Source of the DNA: Punctularia strigosozonata HHB-11173 SS5
Taxonomy: Eukaryota > Basidiomycota > Agaricomycetes > Corticiales > Punctulariaceae
DNA length: 64,000 nucleotides
Direction: 5' to 3'
NCBI RefSeq assembly: GCF_000264995.1
Contig: NW_006767436.1
Span: 150,177 to 214,176, forward strand
The stretch's first letter is position 1, and every line of letters starts with the position of its first letter. The translations under genes were made by a program, and so were the position numbers. Positions 33,101 through 47,354 of the stretch are shown piece after piece. The notes under the pieces are model-generated. The model had not been told where the DNA came from. It was given only the letters and a program-made list of their open reading frames with translations, and did no database searches.

Positions 33101-33336
33101 AAGGGCTGAAGTGGGTTGCTGCCGTGATGGAGAGCACCCTAATTCGCATCTGGAGCGAGACTGGTCGAATCGTTGGACTCCTCGAGCGTTGCGAGGTCTC
33201 ATTACTTATGCGACGCTTTGATTGGTTCGCCGGTCGCTACGGCAGCGCTCCCATGATAGATGAGAACAGGAACAGCACACAGAGGCTACTGCTAGTCGTG
33301 CTGATATGTTCGGTGCTGTTCGCTAGACTGGCTTAA
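30137..33336 (+). CDS. GDP-mannose 3,5-epimerase-like domain fused to two glycosyltransferase-like domains and a membrane tail
   Basis: Three exons (30137-30229, 30283-30788, 30849-33336) give 1028 residues. The first splice creates CGGNGFIGSH, a Rossmann motif; the second removes a 60-nt in-frame intron and restores RFHNIFGPGGAWKGGREKAP. Part 1 (about 1-350) closely resembles plant GDP-mannose 3,5-epimerase: FYASSACVYPE, catalytic YGLQK and the GGAWKGGREKAP signature. Part 2 (about 370-620) looks like a GT-A domain, with ILLPITSRG, ARNRAEVVLRDLGF and MVLMGDDVIVD. Part 3 (about 630-870) is a GT2 domain: LDIVVPSYRVD, YILYVDDDVKPS, GGGEDIDFCRKK. The last 160 residues contain about three hydrophobic segments (LLVSAIVILVGTVV, FLLLGFSMAAAVIAANVI, RLLLVVLICSVLF). 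The likely role is making and transferring an epimerised sugar at a membrane; product and acceptor are unknown. Confidence 0.85.
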
Positions 33337-33615
33337 CGTATACATGACCGATGGCCTTATACACTATAGGGCGTGCTTCAGTATAAATATTTCATTGTGG
33401 ATGCACATTCTGTACATGCCATACCAAGAGCTAAGATTTTCTTCAGATCCATGAGGCAAGGCAGAGGCAACGCGCAAACACGCCGAGTCAGCGTCGCCGG
33501 CACCGAGAGCGCGCATGTGGCGTGGGAGTCTCAGTACGCGACAGCAATTAGTGTCTGGGGACTCTGGCCCCCGTCGACGCGCCAGTTTTTCCACTTATCC
33601 CCGCTGTTCCTCAAC

Positions 33616-36600
33616 ATGGCTGCTGGCAGAGGAAGGCGTGCACCCGCCCGTCGTCGGTCACCCTCGGCATTGGCGACACCGACGACGGAGGTGTCGGCCC
33701 TGTTCAGCGCCGGCGACAAGACTCGTTCCGCTACCCCTGATACGTCCGTAGGTCCGAACGAAGAGGCACCTTCGTCCCTACCGAAACGTCAGCTAAGGAC
33801 GTATACATCGCGAGCTTTACGCAAGCGGGCTATGGAGAGCGACGAGAGCGAGGATGAACTGGCTTTGCCAAAGCCCGCCACAAAGAAGCGGGTCGTGTCT
33901 CAGGAAGTGTTCGTCGAGCTACCAACATCTAGACACGCCATGAGGAGGGACTCTAAGCAATCCGTGCGCCCTCATATCCACTTTCTCTTTCAAGTTATTG
34001 AATCAATTGCCCCAGGTGCCGCCACAGCCCCCACGGACCGGCAAGACAGTGATTGAATCTGGCGCACCCTCCGAAACTGATGAGGTCGAGCTTCTTTCTG
34101 ACCACTCTTTGGAGTACCACTCGGACATAGATGAATCGTCGGCCAGCGGTTCGGAGTTTGAGGTCGACGAAGCCGAAGACTCACCACTTAGCGAGCTCTC
34201 AGATGACCAATTCGACGTCGAATCTAAACCTGCCAGAACTCGACCCTCGGTCAAGAAGCGTGTCCTCAAACTCCTAGATGAAGATACGCTCGATCTCGAC
34301 GAGCGGGACGAGGAGATCATGATGGACGAAGCCATCCGACAGTCCCTGAGGGTGTCGAATGGAGATTTGAGCGCGGGCGCTGGACCTTCATTCTCCGCCC
34401 CCGCCAACTCGGAGGCCGCCAAGCGCGCGGCCGCTGCTGAGCGTCGCCTCATGAACCAGCAGAACGTGGTCGACGACTTCGGGGCGTGGGACAGCGACGA
34501 TGATGACGAGGCGCCGCTCGCGAAGAAAGCCAAGGGTAAAACGTCGAAGGCGAAGGGCAAGGGCAAAGGGAAAGGCAAGCGCGCAGCGTCAGAGGATCCG
34601 CCGACAACTATGGCCGAACTTCGCCGGAGGAACCAGGAAGAGCGCCGCCGAATTTTGGCGGCGAAGAGAGCTGTGCGCGAGGAGGAGTACGCAATGCGCA
34701 TGGAGCTGGGTCGGGGGCTCACCCATGTACGTTCGATATCTGTTCGAGTAACTCTCCCGATAACGACCATCATTGCAGGCGGAGAAGACTGCTCTCGCTC
34801 TCAGAAGGCAGCATCCGGAGTTAAAGGTTTGTTCACATCTGGAAAGATTCCGCATCCAGCTCTGATACGTGCGCTCCAGCACGCCTGGGGTGACTTGCAA
34901 GCGAAGGTGGAGGTTGTTCAACCGCAAAAGGCCCCACAACCGGAGGGCCTCAAGGTCACCCTCCTGCCATTCCAGCAGGAAAGTCTCTTCTGGATGCGAA
35001 AGCAGGAGCAAGGACCTTGGTCTGGTGGAATCCTTGCTGTAAGTACGACCAGTACTTCAAGATACTCCGTCTCACTGCTGGAATCCAGGATGAGATGGGC
35101 ATGGGGAAGACTATCCAAATCATTTCCCTGCTCGTTTCTGACCCTCGGAAGCCCAATCTCGTCATTGCGTGCGTGCCATCACACACAAGCGTAGCAGGTA
35201 ATATTCTGATGGTTCTCTCGTGACGTAGCCCGACGGTCGCTGTCATGCAGTGGCGGAATGAGATTGCCTCGCATACCGAGGGCATGAAAGTCATCGTATG
35301 GCACGGATCCGGCAGAGAATCGAGTCCATCAGAGCTGAAGAAATACGACGTGGTATGTCCAACCTCTTGGTGTCTACCTGCCCTTCCGATCCTGACGATC
35401 ACTTCGTTAGGTATTGACGACGTATGCTGTCATGGAAAGCGCGTTCCGCAAGCAGCAGAGCGGCTTCAAGCGCAAGGGGCAGATCGTTAAAGAAAAGTCG
35501 GCCTTACATCAGATCGAGTGGGCCCGCATCGTTCTTGACGAGGCGCACAACATCAAGGAGCGGGCCACGAACACCGCCAAAGCCGCCTTCGAGCTTAAGG
35601 GCCAACACCGGTGGTGCTTGTCCGGAACTCCATTACAGAACCGCGTTGGCGAGCTTTACAGTCTCATCAGATTCCTCGGCGGCGATCCATTTGCGTACTA
35701 TTTCTGTAAGCGCAACCCTACTGCCAACGTCTATCGACAGCTAATGTGCAATGTTAGGCAAGCAATGCGACTGCAAATCGCTCCACTGGAGGTTCAGCAA
35801 CAAACGAAACTGCGATGAATGCGGTCATACGCCGATGCAGCACGTGCGTCCTTGGATCCAGTTATTATGCACATACTGAAGATTATCCTTAGACTTGCCT
35901 TTGGAACACCGAGGTCTTGACGCCTATTCAGAAGCATGGCATGGTCGGGCCCGGCCAAACGGCCTTCAAGAAGCTGCGGATTCTTCTCGACCGCATGATG
36001 TTGCGCCGAACCAAGGTAGAGCGCGCGGATGACCTCGGCTTACCACCTAGGACGGTCATCGTGCGCAAGGACTACTTCAGCCCGGAGGAGAAGGAGCTCT
36101 ATTTCTCTCTTTTCTCTGATGCGAAGCGCGAGTTCAGCACCTACGTTGACTCCGGTACCGTTTTAAACAGTACGTCCGTGCCTTCCTTGTGGGAAACCTC
36201 GCTGACGCAATTGCGTCAGATTACTCGAACATCTTCAGCTTGTGAGTTTCTCGTCTTCTTATCGGTGCTGCTTTCGGAAGTCTGGAACTAATGCGCAATC
36301 TGAAGGTTGACCCGCATGCGCCAGATGGCTTGCCATCCGGACCTCGTCATTCGGAGCAAGACGAATGCGAACAAATTCATCGGCGAAGGGGATATTGGCG
36401 AGGCCACCGTCTGCAGGCTTTGCAACGACATCGCGGAGGACGCGATTCAGTCTCGCTGTCGTCACATCTTCGACCGCGAATGTATCAAGCAGTACCTCAA
36501 CACCGCCGTGGAGCAGACGGTATGCCAGGACCCGTCATCTTTTCGGTTCTTCGCTCACTTTCGCCTAGCCCGCCTGTCCTGTTTGTCACCTTCCTCTCAC

Positions 36601-37331
36601 CATCGACCTCGAGGCGCCAGCGCTCGAACTGGAAGATAACTCCAAAATCCGCCAGGGTATACTCGGCCGCCTCAACATCGACACCTGGCGCTCTTCGACG
36701 AAGATCGAAGCGCTGATCGAAGAGCTGGACAACGTTCGGCGCCAAGATGCGACCACGAAGAGCATCGTCTTCAGCCAGTTCGTTAACTTCCTGGACCTCA
36801 TCGCGTTCCGGCTGCAGCGCGCCGGCTTCGTGGTGTGCCGGCTCGAGGGGACTATGAGCCCCCAGGCGCGCGACGCCACGATTAAGCATTTCAGTGAGTA
36901 TCGTGTCGCAGTGGTCGGACCTGAACATGTGTCTGAACCTTGTCCTCGCGCAGTGAACAACGTGCACGTTACGGTCTTTTTGGTCAGCTTGAAGGCTGGT
37001 GGTGTCGCGCTCAACTTGACGGAAGCTTCCCGAGTGTATCTTATGGACAGTTGGTGGAATCCCGCGGTAAGCTACATTTCTTGGGTTCTGCCTGAGTGGC
37101 GCTGACATCATTCGCTCTTAGGTGGAGTTCCAAGCAATGGATCGTATCCATCGTTTGGGTCAGCATCGTCCCGTGCAAGCTATCAAGATGGTCATCGAGG
37201 ATAGTATCGAGAGCCGCGTTGTCCAGTTGCAGGAGAAGAAGTCGGCGATGGTGGATGCTACGCTTTCGACCGATGATTCAGCTATGGGTCGTTTGACGCC
37301 GGAGGACCTCGGTTTCTTATTCAGGCTCTAG
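33616..37331 (+). CDS. RAD16: Rad16-type SNF2 ATPase with internal RING finger
   Basis: The N-terminal 400 residues are acidic and Lys-rich. The SNF2 core follows: [26 protein letters not shown] (Walker A), [41 protein letters not shown] (DEAH), [19 protein letters not shown]; a cysteine cluster ([14 protein letters not shown]); a C3HC4 RING ([20 protein letters not shown], then ACPVCHLPL); and helicase C with [34 protein letters not shown] and [11 protein letters not shown]. The SNF2 core split by a RING identifies Rad16, the global-genome nucleotide-excision-repair ATPase/E3 that partners Rad7. One exon is only 22 nt (36220-36241, encoding NYSNIFSL across its joins). The start at 33616 is the first ATG of the long frame; remaining introns were placed by motif continuity. 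Confidence 0.92.
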
Positions 37332-38265
37332 AGTGGCCGTTTTGTTATTCTATCTTGCCATCGTCTTATCTGGCATGCCTGTCGTCGATTATTCTATCGT
37401 TGTTAGAACGGACTCCCCCTTATATGCTACTGCTCTCGTCATCCCCGTGCTTTGTGCAGTCTACATACAACCTGTACTCCTTTCCATTATCTGTATCTTA
37501 TGTGTGAATGTGCTTCGCTCGTCGGTCAAGGTTTAATCCACCCAAGATTCTGCGGTCACTTCCTGTGTCTTTCAGCTCGTTGCCCAATGTAGAATCAGAT
37601 GAAGGGTACCCATAAATCACGCGAGCGAGGCCCAAGCGTCCAATCAAAGCGCTGAGGTTTTCGGAGTTGCGATTACATTTCCACGCATTTGCTCACTATC
37701 CCACGCTCACAACCATACCATGTGAGTAGATGTGACTGTGGGACAATTTGCCTTATCACGCTTTTGTAACGTTTTGGCTGGGGTCACTGCCCTATCACTG
37801 TGACGAGGCCCATTCGCAAAAACCAACTCCCTCCTTCGGGGGAGTCGGAAAGTAGTCAACGATACCAACCTTACCTCAAGGACGCGTCGACATGCCTTCA
37901 TTCCCAACAGCCATTGCGTGCTCTCGGCGGCGGTTGACATAAGCATGCAATCGGTTCCGTCCGGTACTTTTTCTGTCTTCTCGAAGCTGGTTGGGCATGT
38001 GCCCGACTTTTTGCAATCTCTCAAGATTTGGAAGCATTCCAAGGGCGGCCAAACATATCGATATGATTTGACAGTCTGTTGCTCATCTCGACGAATCCTT
38101 CAACTCTATGGTGCAAGAGTGCTTTCCTGAACACAACGCGTGCTCTCGACGGCCCGGCGGCGGCGGCGACGGCTGGTGCGGGCGAGGAGAAGATCATGCT
38201 CTGTACCTATAAAACAGAGGGTTGGAAGATGGTCATCGACACTACGCTGAGGCCCTTCATCGAAG
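37332..38265. other. Intergenic region upstream of the PL4 lyase gene
   Basis: About 0.9 kb without a recognised gene. Chance open frames occur on both strands. The last 60-70 bases (ACCTATAAAACAG near 38205) hold a TATAAA box at a sensible distance from the next start. Confidence 0.5.
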
Positions 38266-41200
38266 ATGAAGTCAAACATGCGTCTCCTGTACATTCTGTC
38301 CAGTGCTCTGCTGTTTTTCTCGGGAGCCTTGGCTGTCTCGGTGACTGAAGGTTCTACTGCGTTCACCTTCGCCAACAACTGGCTGTCGTTCAAGTAGACT
38401 TCAGCCACCCGTACTCATGAACTTACTGATGAGTCGTGCAGCGTGCTTAAAAAGAACGGCTATATCCAAGCACTTACGTATGACAACGTCTCAACGCTGG
38501 GGACAGTTTCGGGGAATGCCGGTCAAGTGTACACTGGTACGCTATTATCCAAGTTTTCGTTCGTCTGGCCTATTTATCCGTTTCGTCCAGATTTTCCATC
38601 AGCCATTTTTGCCCTGACGAGCACCACCACCCATCAAATCGTCAATGGTAGCGACTGGGCGGGTATCATCCTCACCGACAACGACACGCTAGGATCTATG
38701 TTAGTTCGCCCGCCCTTACGGCATGCGTTCATTCACATCGATGCTCCCTCCATCACTTGATAGTGTCCAACGGTCATGGTTCATCCGTGACAACGAACCG
38801 GGTCTCCACAGCTTTGTCAGACTCGCGTACTACAACCAAACCGTGTCGAAGGGCGAGCTAGGCGAGGTGCGGACGATGTTCAGGCCCAACTCCGGCCCCT
38901 GGTCACATATCATCACGAACAACGAACAATGGGTGCGTCAGCCATCCTTGCAATGCGGTCTCGATGATAACGCAAGTGGCGGAATCCTCTATAGGCACCG
39001 CTGCCCGCCGCTGCGGCCGTCGCGAACGAGGTGGTGGCCCAGGACGCGTAATTATTCCCAGTTAGCGTTATCATCCTGTCTTACTCCGTGTGCAGAACTT
39101 GGTACCTCGGCAATACGCCAGATGATCCCTACGTCGTCGAGGTGAGCACTCCAAAACCCCATCCTTATCCGGCCTCTCTGAGCCCGTCTAACGTTTCCAG
39201 GAATCAGACTACTTCACGAAGGTAGAGTCTTTCACTGGTGGCGATCGGGATTCATCGGCTAAAAGTCACCGATCAGTATACCTTCGCGGACAACCAAACC
39301 AACAAAGCCCACGGACTTTATGGAGCAAAGCCTGACGGAACGCCCCTCGGTGCTTGGTGGGTCGTCAACCAGAAGGATACCTTCTTTGGTGGTCCGGTAA
39401 GCCCTGAAGTCTCCTTACCCGCATACGCGGGATTATTGACGCTTTTCAACGCTCTAGACTCATATTGACCTGATGGTGGATGGAATCATCTAGTGGGTGT
39501 TCTTCTCCGTAACTGTACCAAGATCCTAAACGATGACGTCCATTTCCAGCAACAAACAATCCACCACGTAAGTGCGAATCGATGACTCTTCTATCGGTTC
39601 TCATATTCTCTCCGCAGTCACGGAGGTGCAACGTACGCCGAACGCTGTTTCTTCGACGTCGGTCAATTAACGTGCCCTTTCTCAGCAACCCGAACATAAG
39701 CTACGGGTTCGATCGTACATTCGGACCTCAGGTATGCCCTAGGCAATGTTTCTCCCGCTTGACCGGAGCTAATCTCGTGCCATCTCAAGTTCCTGTACTT
39801 CAACCAGGGCAAGAACAAGACACTATTCGATCTGCTCGCGGATGCGGAATCGCTGGCAGCTCCATCTTGGAATGCGAATTTCTACGACGAAATCGCCCCC
39901 TACGTGCGTATACCGTGATCACACCAACTGTCCTTGTGACCTTTCCACTTACGGAGCCTCCAGGTTATAGGCTACGTGCCCTCGTCCGGACGGGGTACGT
40001 TCTCGGCCAAGGTTACTCTTCCGAAGGGAGCTACGAAGCCACTCGCGGTGTTGAGCGCGAACGGCGTCCATTTCCAAGATAGCGCTCAGGTTCCGTCAGC
40101 GTATCAGTATTGGGCGGAGATCGTGAACGGACAGGTGTCAATTCCTCGAGTGAAGGCTGGAACGTACCGCTTGACTGTGTTCGCCAATGGTGCGTGGCTT
40201 AGATGTCCTGGACTGAAAGATGTGATGCTTATTGTTTTCTGGCAGGTATATTCGGCGACTACATTCAAGATAACGTTGTCGTTCACGCAAGGAAAACCAC
40301 TATATTATCGAACGTCGTATGGAAAGCAGAGTCCGCGGGAAAGGAATTGTGGCGCATCGGCATTCCTGACAAGACCTCGGGTACGACGATAGATTTTTTG
40401 TCCGTTCCGAATTCCGCTGTGCTAACTCGTTGCTGATACCCATGCAGGCGAATTCCGCAACGGCTGGGAGCGCGACCTCACCCATCCAAACCACCCTTCC
40501 AGTAAGCACGTGCGGCCCGCGGTAATGATAGAACTTTGCTGAACGTTGGCCAAATGTTCAGAATATCGCATCTACTGGGGTGCATGGGACTTTGGCACGC
40601 AGTTCCCCAATGGAGTCAACTACACTATTGGAAAGAGCCACGATGGCGTTGATTGGGTACATTCTGACGCGGCTGTATCAGTGTATAGGGCTCATCGGGC
40701 GTCTATGTGCAGAACTATATCCATTGGTCTGTTTTCGGGCCAAGCTATACTCGCAACAATTCCATCACCAGTACGCCTGCTCTACGTTATCTCGAAAACG
40801 CTCGGCAAGCCAGCTGATTATTCCTCCAGGCTCCAATAACTGGACTATCAACTTTGAGTTGGATTCGATACCGAAGTCTAGCTCGCTCGCTACTTTCACT
40901 ATCCAACTTGCGGGTGCGAAGACTACGTCGGGGAACACGGACGTTGCCTCGGGCTCGAACCCCAACTTCAACGTAAGACCGTTTTCACAATGGGATACAA
41001 ACAAACCCTGACGCGATTCTGCCATAGATTTCCACGTATGTCAACTCTCAGAGCAACCCGCTCAACTGGGAGATCCAGTGGTTCGAGAGCAGTAGTTGCG
41101 GCGAGCGTTCCGGTGGGTTCCATCGCACTGTGTAAAACTGCCCTACAGCGATTGACGCCCGTCCGGCCGATTTTTTCCCTAGCGATCTCTTGTCATCTCC

Positions 41201-41432
41201 TCTCCAACAAACTGAAGTTCCCAGCAACATGGCTGAAGAAGGGATGGAACAAGTTTGTTGTCAGTAATCAAACCTCCTGCACGGTGACAGCTGCATGACG
41301 TGTTTCATCTAGCTTTCCTTGCCCTTTGATGCTCCGGTGGTAAGACCCTTCATTCCGTGTTTTTTTGCCAGACATTGATCACCGGATCGTCAGTATGTTC
41401 AGTATGACGCGTTGAGATTGGAAGTTAGTTGA
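38266..41432 (+). CDS. Secreted rhamnogalacturonan endolyase (PL4)
   Basis: Starts MKSNMRLLYILSSALLFFSG, a clear signal peptide ending near ALA. The first intron (donor GTAGAC) joins NNWLSFN to VLKKNGYIQALTYD. Further parts in order: SDWAGIILTDNDT, RSWFIRDNEPGLHSFVRLAY, NEQW, WWVVNQKDTFFGGP, the YFGDYIQDNVVV block, ELWRIGIPDKTSGEFRNGWE, YRIYWGAWDFGTQFPNGVNY, then the galactose-binding-like domain (WTINFELDS, FTIQLAGAKTTSGNTDVAS) and the end PFDAPV-YVQYDALRLEVS. This order and the last phrases are typical of polysaccharide lyase family 4. It cleaves the rhamnogalacturonan-I backbone of pectin by beta-elimination outside the cell. The gene has many short introns. It is tandem with the GH43 gene further on, but a MYND gene and a U6 gene lie between. 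Confidence 0.85.
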
Positions 41433-41705
41433 ACAATGGACGAGTGAGTATATGTAGTCAGTCACGACGGCGTTTTGTTACATCTACATAGAGTGAATAA
41501 CCGGCATATTCGTACAGTTATAAGTTATCGATCCACGAGTTGGAGTCGGAAATGTCTCCCCAATCCCGGGCCGTATGGGCGTCGTGCTATGAAGTACAAT
41601 TCAAACCTTTCCGACGCTTCGTTGATGACGTGACGTCGGTGAACTTACAACGAGGAGCATTTCATGCGCGCTACCTCATGTTTCGCGAAACTTTCAGCTT
41701 GCTCA

Positions 41706-43216
41706 TCATGTCAGACTATCGATATGGTCGACCAGAGCTTGTAACACCTTGAACAGATCGGAACCAGAGGGAGACCTCATAGCCGGTGCGAGTGCTTCGA
41801 CCGACCACACCGGAGCGACGATCCCCTGTGCTTCGAGATCTTGAATCAATTTGCATATAGGCCTGTAATATCATGGATTGTCAAGATGATGAAGCACACG
41901 GAAGGCAGGCAAGACCATGCGACGGCCAGAGAAGGGACGTACTTGTGAGGTACCCGCTCATGCTTCCAGGCCCGCCTTTGACATTCCCGGGAGCAGTATT
42001 GCATGTGACGGCACGCGCCGCAAACGTGGAACTTGTGCATGGACGTCGCCTCTGTCTCCGTGCACCCCGGACCGAAACATCGCGGGTTATTTATAGCTTG
42101 CCGGTGCGTTATACCAAGGCGAGCGACGAGGGGCAGCCATCGATATTCGGTCGGATCACATAGCATACTTATCCTCGGAAGATAGTGCGTACCGCGCGTG
42201 GGCGGGGCAGCCGTCTCCAAGGTTGCGCCGAAGGTCGCGCACATCGCCAATATGTGATCCAGCATTTCGTTCATCGACGCGTGCGTAGCGACGTGGCTGC
42301 GAAGGCTAAGGTCTCTCGGAGCGAAGTCCTGAACCCGCTGGACGATGATCAACAAACGCGATAGCTGGCCGATGTATCTGTAGAGGGGAGCGCCGGAACG
42401 CTCCGCGAAGTTCAGCACCGCTCCGGGAGAGCAACCGGCCAGCTGCTGCGCGAAATCGAGAATCTTGCGCAGGGCAATAGTATGATTGAAGATGGCCGGG
42501 TGCTGATCGACCGGATAGCTGTCTAGGTGAAGCCCGAAGTCGGATTCTTCGAAGGTCATGAGGAAGTTGCAGAATAACTTGGGTAAACGGGGATTTTCGA
42601 GTAATGTCTTCATCGTCCTGGGCCATCCGAAGGTAACTACCATCGCATTGAGGAGATCAAAGGCGGACGGGCATGAGCGGTCGATCATTCCGACAAAGAT
42701 GTCCAAAGTAGCTTCGAATCCGTGAGGGACGAGGTCTGCTGTCGTTTCCGGCCAGGTGGATCGAGATCGCGATAATGGAGAAGCGGATGCAAAGTCCGTG
42801 ATCCCGCTTGCTACCTTCACAGCGACGAAATCACAGAGCATCCGAGAGGGAAACGCTGACCGAGAATGCATCGTCTCTTCGAGCGATTGTGAGAGATCGC
42901 ATTCGCAGGGTTTCGTTAGCCAAGACTGCATGCGGGAGATGGGGTCGGTTCTGGGATCGGTGAGGAGCTTCATGAAGGTGCCGAACAGCTTGTGATGCCG
43001 CCTTCGCCAGTGCTTCCCCGAGTGTCCAAAATCATATTTGCCAATCGTGTCAAAGCATGCTGCATAGAATTGGTGGCAATGACGGGGATGGTCTGGATCC
43101 TGGAACGAGCGCACTAATGCGCTGGCAGTCCTGTCCACAAGCTCCGAAGGGGGCTCACTGGATAAGCCAAGCGTGTTCAACTCGAACTTGCAATCATTGG
43201 CCGAAGTAGGATTCAC
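41706..43216 (-). CDS. MYND zinc-finger protein (intact family member)
   Basis: Two exons (43216-41943 and 41862-41706) give 476 residues. The N-terminal block LVRSFQDPDHPRHCHQFYAA and CDLSQSLEETMHSR recur in the copies at 8.3 and 46.5 kb. The helical middle has no recognised fold. The MYND finger lies at about residues 385-425: CFGPGC, CGACRHMQYCSRECQRRAWK. The second exon, PICKLIQDLEAQGIVAPVWS, completes the finger's last helix and ends with DHIDSLT. MYND fingers bind proline-rich peptides. Proteins of this layout form a large, expanded and poorly characterised family in Agaricomycetes. The gene lies head-to-head with U6 copy 2, 250 bp apart. Confidence 0.8.
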
Positions 43217-43402
43217 TCACACAATAGGCTCAGTCATCGGAGACACGGTCACTTGGTATGAACCTGAAGGAGGATATATACATGACACAAACACGGAGGT
43301 AAGAGGCGAAGGCGTACGCGGCTAATGCACTTTCTGAAGTCTGCGCGACGACTCGACGCTTGACAGCGTCAGACTGGCAAGTAGGAACTCGTGTTCTGAA
43401 CC

Positions 43403-43452
43403 TACCCGCGGAATGAACACAAAGCGAAATCAGCCACACTGTTCACCTGACC
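43403..43452 (+). promoter_or_regulatory. Shared upstream elements of U6 copy 2
   Basis: TACCCGCG (43403-43410), CACAAAGCGAAATC (43418-43431) and CTGACC (43447-43452) lie at exactly the same distances from the RNA start as in copy 1 (-64, -49, -20), while bases between and around them differ. No TATA box is visible. Confidence 0.65.
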
Positions 43453-43466
43453 CAACCTATGTTCGT

Positions 43467-43489
43467 GTCCCCTTCGGGGTGACATACGA

Positions 43490-43521
<32 letters not shown>

Positions 43522-43590
43522 GGCCCCTGCACAAGGATGACACGCTTTCCCGGAGTGGTAGACCTACGGGTCTCAATATTTATTGCTTTT
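43467..43590 (+). ncRNA. U6: U6 spliceosomal snRNA, copy 2
   Basis: Identical over 124 bp to copy 1, including the ACAGAGA box, the internal stem-loop region, the 3' hairpin with a TACG loop and the terminal TTTT. Identity stops right at the T run (GCTC here, CTTT in copy 1), so the transcribed unit is what has been kept identical. Confidence 0.95.
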
Positions 43591-43828
43591 GCTCTGTCTG
43601 AATCTCAGTATTGCCGCAGATAATGTTCCTTTCATCGCCAAGACCCTGTGAAGAACTCTTTATCGTGCATGCGTACTCAGTGTCAACCGGGTAATCCTCG
43701 GACATGCGATCATGGGATGCGCGGCCCTCGTTTATACATTAATGTGCAGAGCTGGAGCCTGGAGGCCCATCACGACGCTACTTATCGCAACTCCACCACA
43801 GCGAGTAGAAGCTTCGAGGAACGAGGAA

Positions 43829-45913
<2,085 letters not shown>

Positions 45914-46103
45914 ACTGGAAATGGTGAAGAATCCGATTTCCGGGTCATCGCCCAGATACTTGCTTTGAAAGCAGCCCTTTCTCATGCATCAAATCTTCTG
46001 GATACCATGCTATCCATCTGCACAGAGACCATCCAGAAAGTCAAGATGTTGAACGAGAATTTGATACTCCGAATAAGAATCCGTGGATTCAGCAGCTTCC
46101 ACT

Positions 46104-46876
46104 CTAAGACTCTACACTCCACACCGGGGTGCGCACCCCTCGAGCAACCGCATCTTGGATGAGTTTGCAGATAGGTCTGGATCAAAGGGGCGGTAAGCGA
46201 CGTGTGCGCCTCCTGACATCAGGTTTACTTGTGAGCTACCAGCGGATTGCTCCAAGCCCGCCTCTGGCACTCTCGCGAACAATACATCATGTGTATACAT
46301 TCCGCGCAAACGTTTATCTTGCGCTTCTCCGCAGATTGTTTCCGGGTCCTCTCCAAACGAGTCATGAGAAGAAGCATGTTCGGGTCGGACCGGCGGTCCC
46401 CAGTCGGAGCTGGGACTTGAAAAGCTGCATGCAAAACAGTACCCGCCATACCGTAGGAAACGATGATAAGACGGCCAGGCTTTGTGCGAGCTCTTGGAGC
46501 GGAATATCCTCGATTCGGTATAGCACATCCACATCGCCGTCGCTACGTTGCTGCCGATGAAATCCGACAAGTCCATCGATTCCGTAGTCGGAAGACCATC
46601 ATACAGAGCATGCATTCGTGCTTCAAGCGATTGAGAAAGGTCGCAGCGGCATTCTAGCAAAGACATGACACGGGAGGGCTGATCTACATTGGGGTAGGCG
46701 AGGAACTTCATCTGGCAGTCGAGTAGCTCATAATGAGTCCTTCGCGGATGTTTCGGCCGGGAGCGGTAGTCATGGATAACGATTGCACTGTAGCATGCAG
46801 TGTAGAATTTCCGGCAATGACGTGGATGGGCTGGGTCCTCGAGTGAATGGATAATGGCATCCTCCACCTCCTCCAA
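46104..46876 (-). pseudogene. Broken MYND-family copy
   Basis: Starts MEEVEDAIIHSLEDPAHPRH and keeps CDLSQSLEARMHALYDG, as in the intact gene at 41706-43216. The central 200 or so residues are missing. The MYND finger (CAECIHMMYCSRECQRRAWS) follows in a different frame, and the last exon still reads PICKLIQDAVARGVRTPVWS before a stop at 46104-46106. The intron before this last block is at the same place as in the intact gene. It is an old duplicate that lost its middle and its frame. Confidence 0.7.
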
Positions 46877-47354
46877 GACCAGCTTTGGGCTAATATTGTC
46901 GAGACTGTCAAGCCAGTGAGCGCCAAGTGGGATACCATGAATGCATGAGTTTACATGCTTGATGCTGACTCCATTTCCATTACAGTAGTGGGACCATCAA
47001 TGGAGAGCTTGCCCCCAACCGAGCGACTCGGTGCTGAGCAATGGCCGGCGGAGAACGTTTGCGAGGACCGATTCGTCGCGATACACCGTACTCGACCCAA
47101 GGCTTGCACTGGCTGAGCTTGTCGCAGAATCGCCCCAAGACCTCGTGGCGACACCAAGGCGATAGCACTTAGTTTAGGGTAGGATATGTACTTCAGTTGC
47201 CATGAGGATCCCTGCGATTCCAATGTGAGGTACCTACTTGATCGACTTGCGCTGCGGCGCAAAGCCGGAATGCTTGATTTCCACTCATACGAACACGAAT
47301 ATGTACGGATACACTCAATCATCCCCTGGCCGCGCCCAATCTCAAAATCGTCGA
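46877..47354. other. Intergenic stretch, nothing recognised
   Basis: Promoter side of the broken MYND copy and 3' flank of the SDR gene. Open frames entering it from the SDR side are out-of-frame shadows. Confidence 0.4.
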
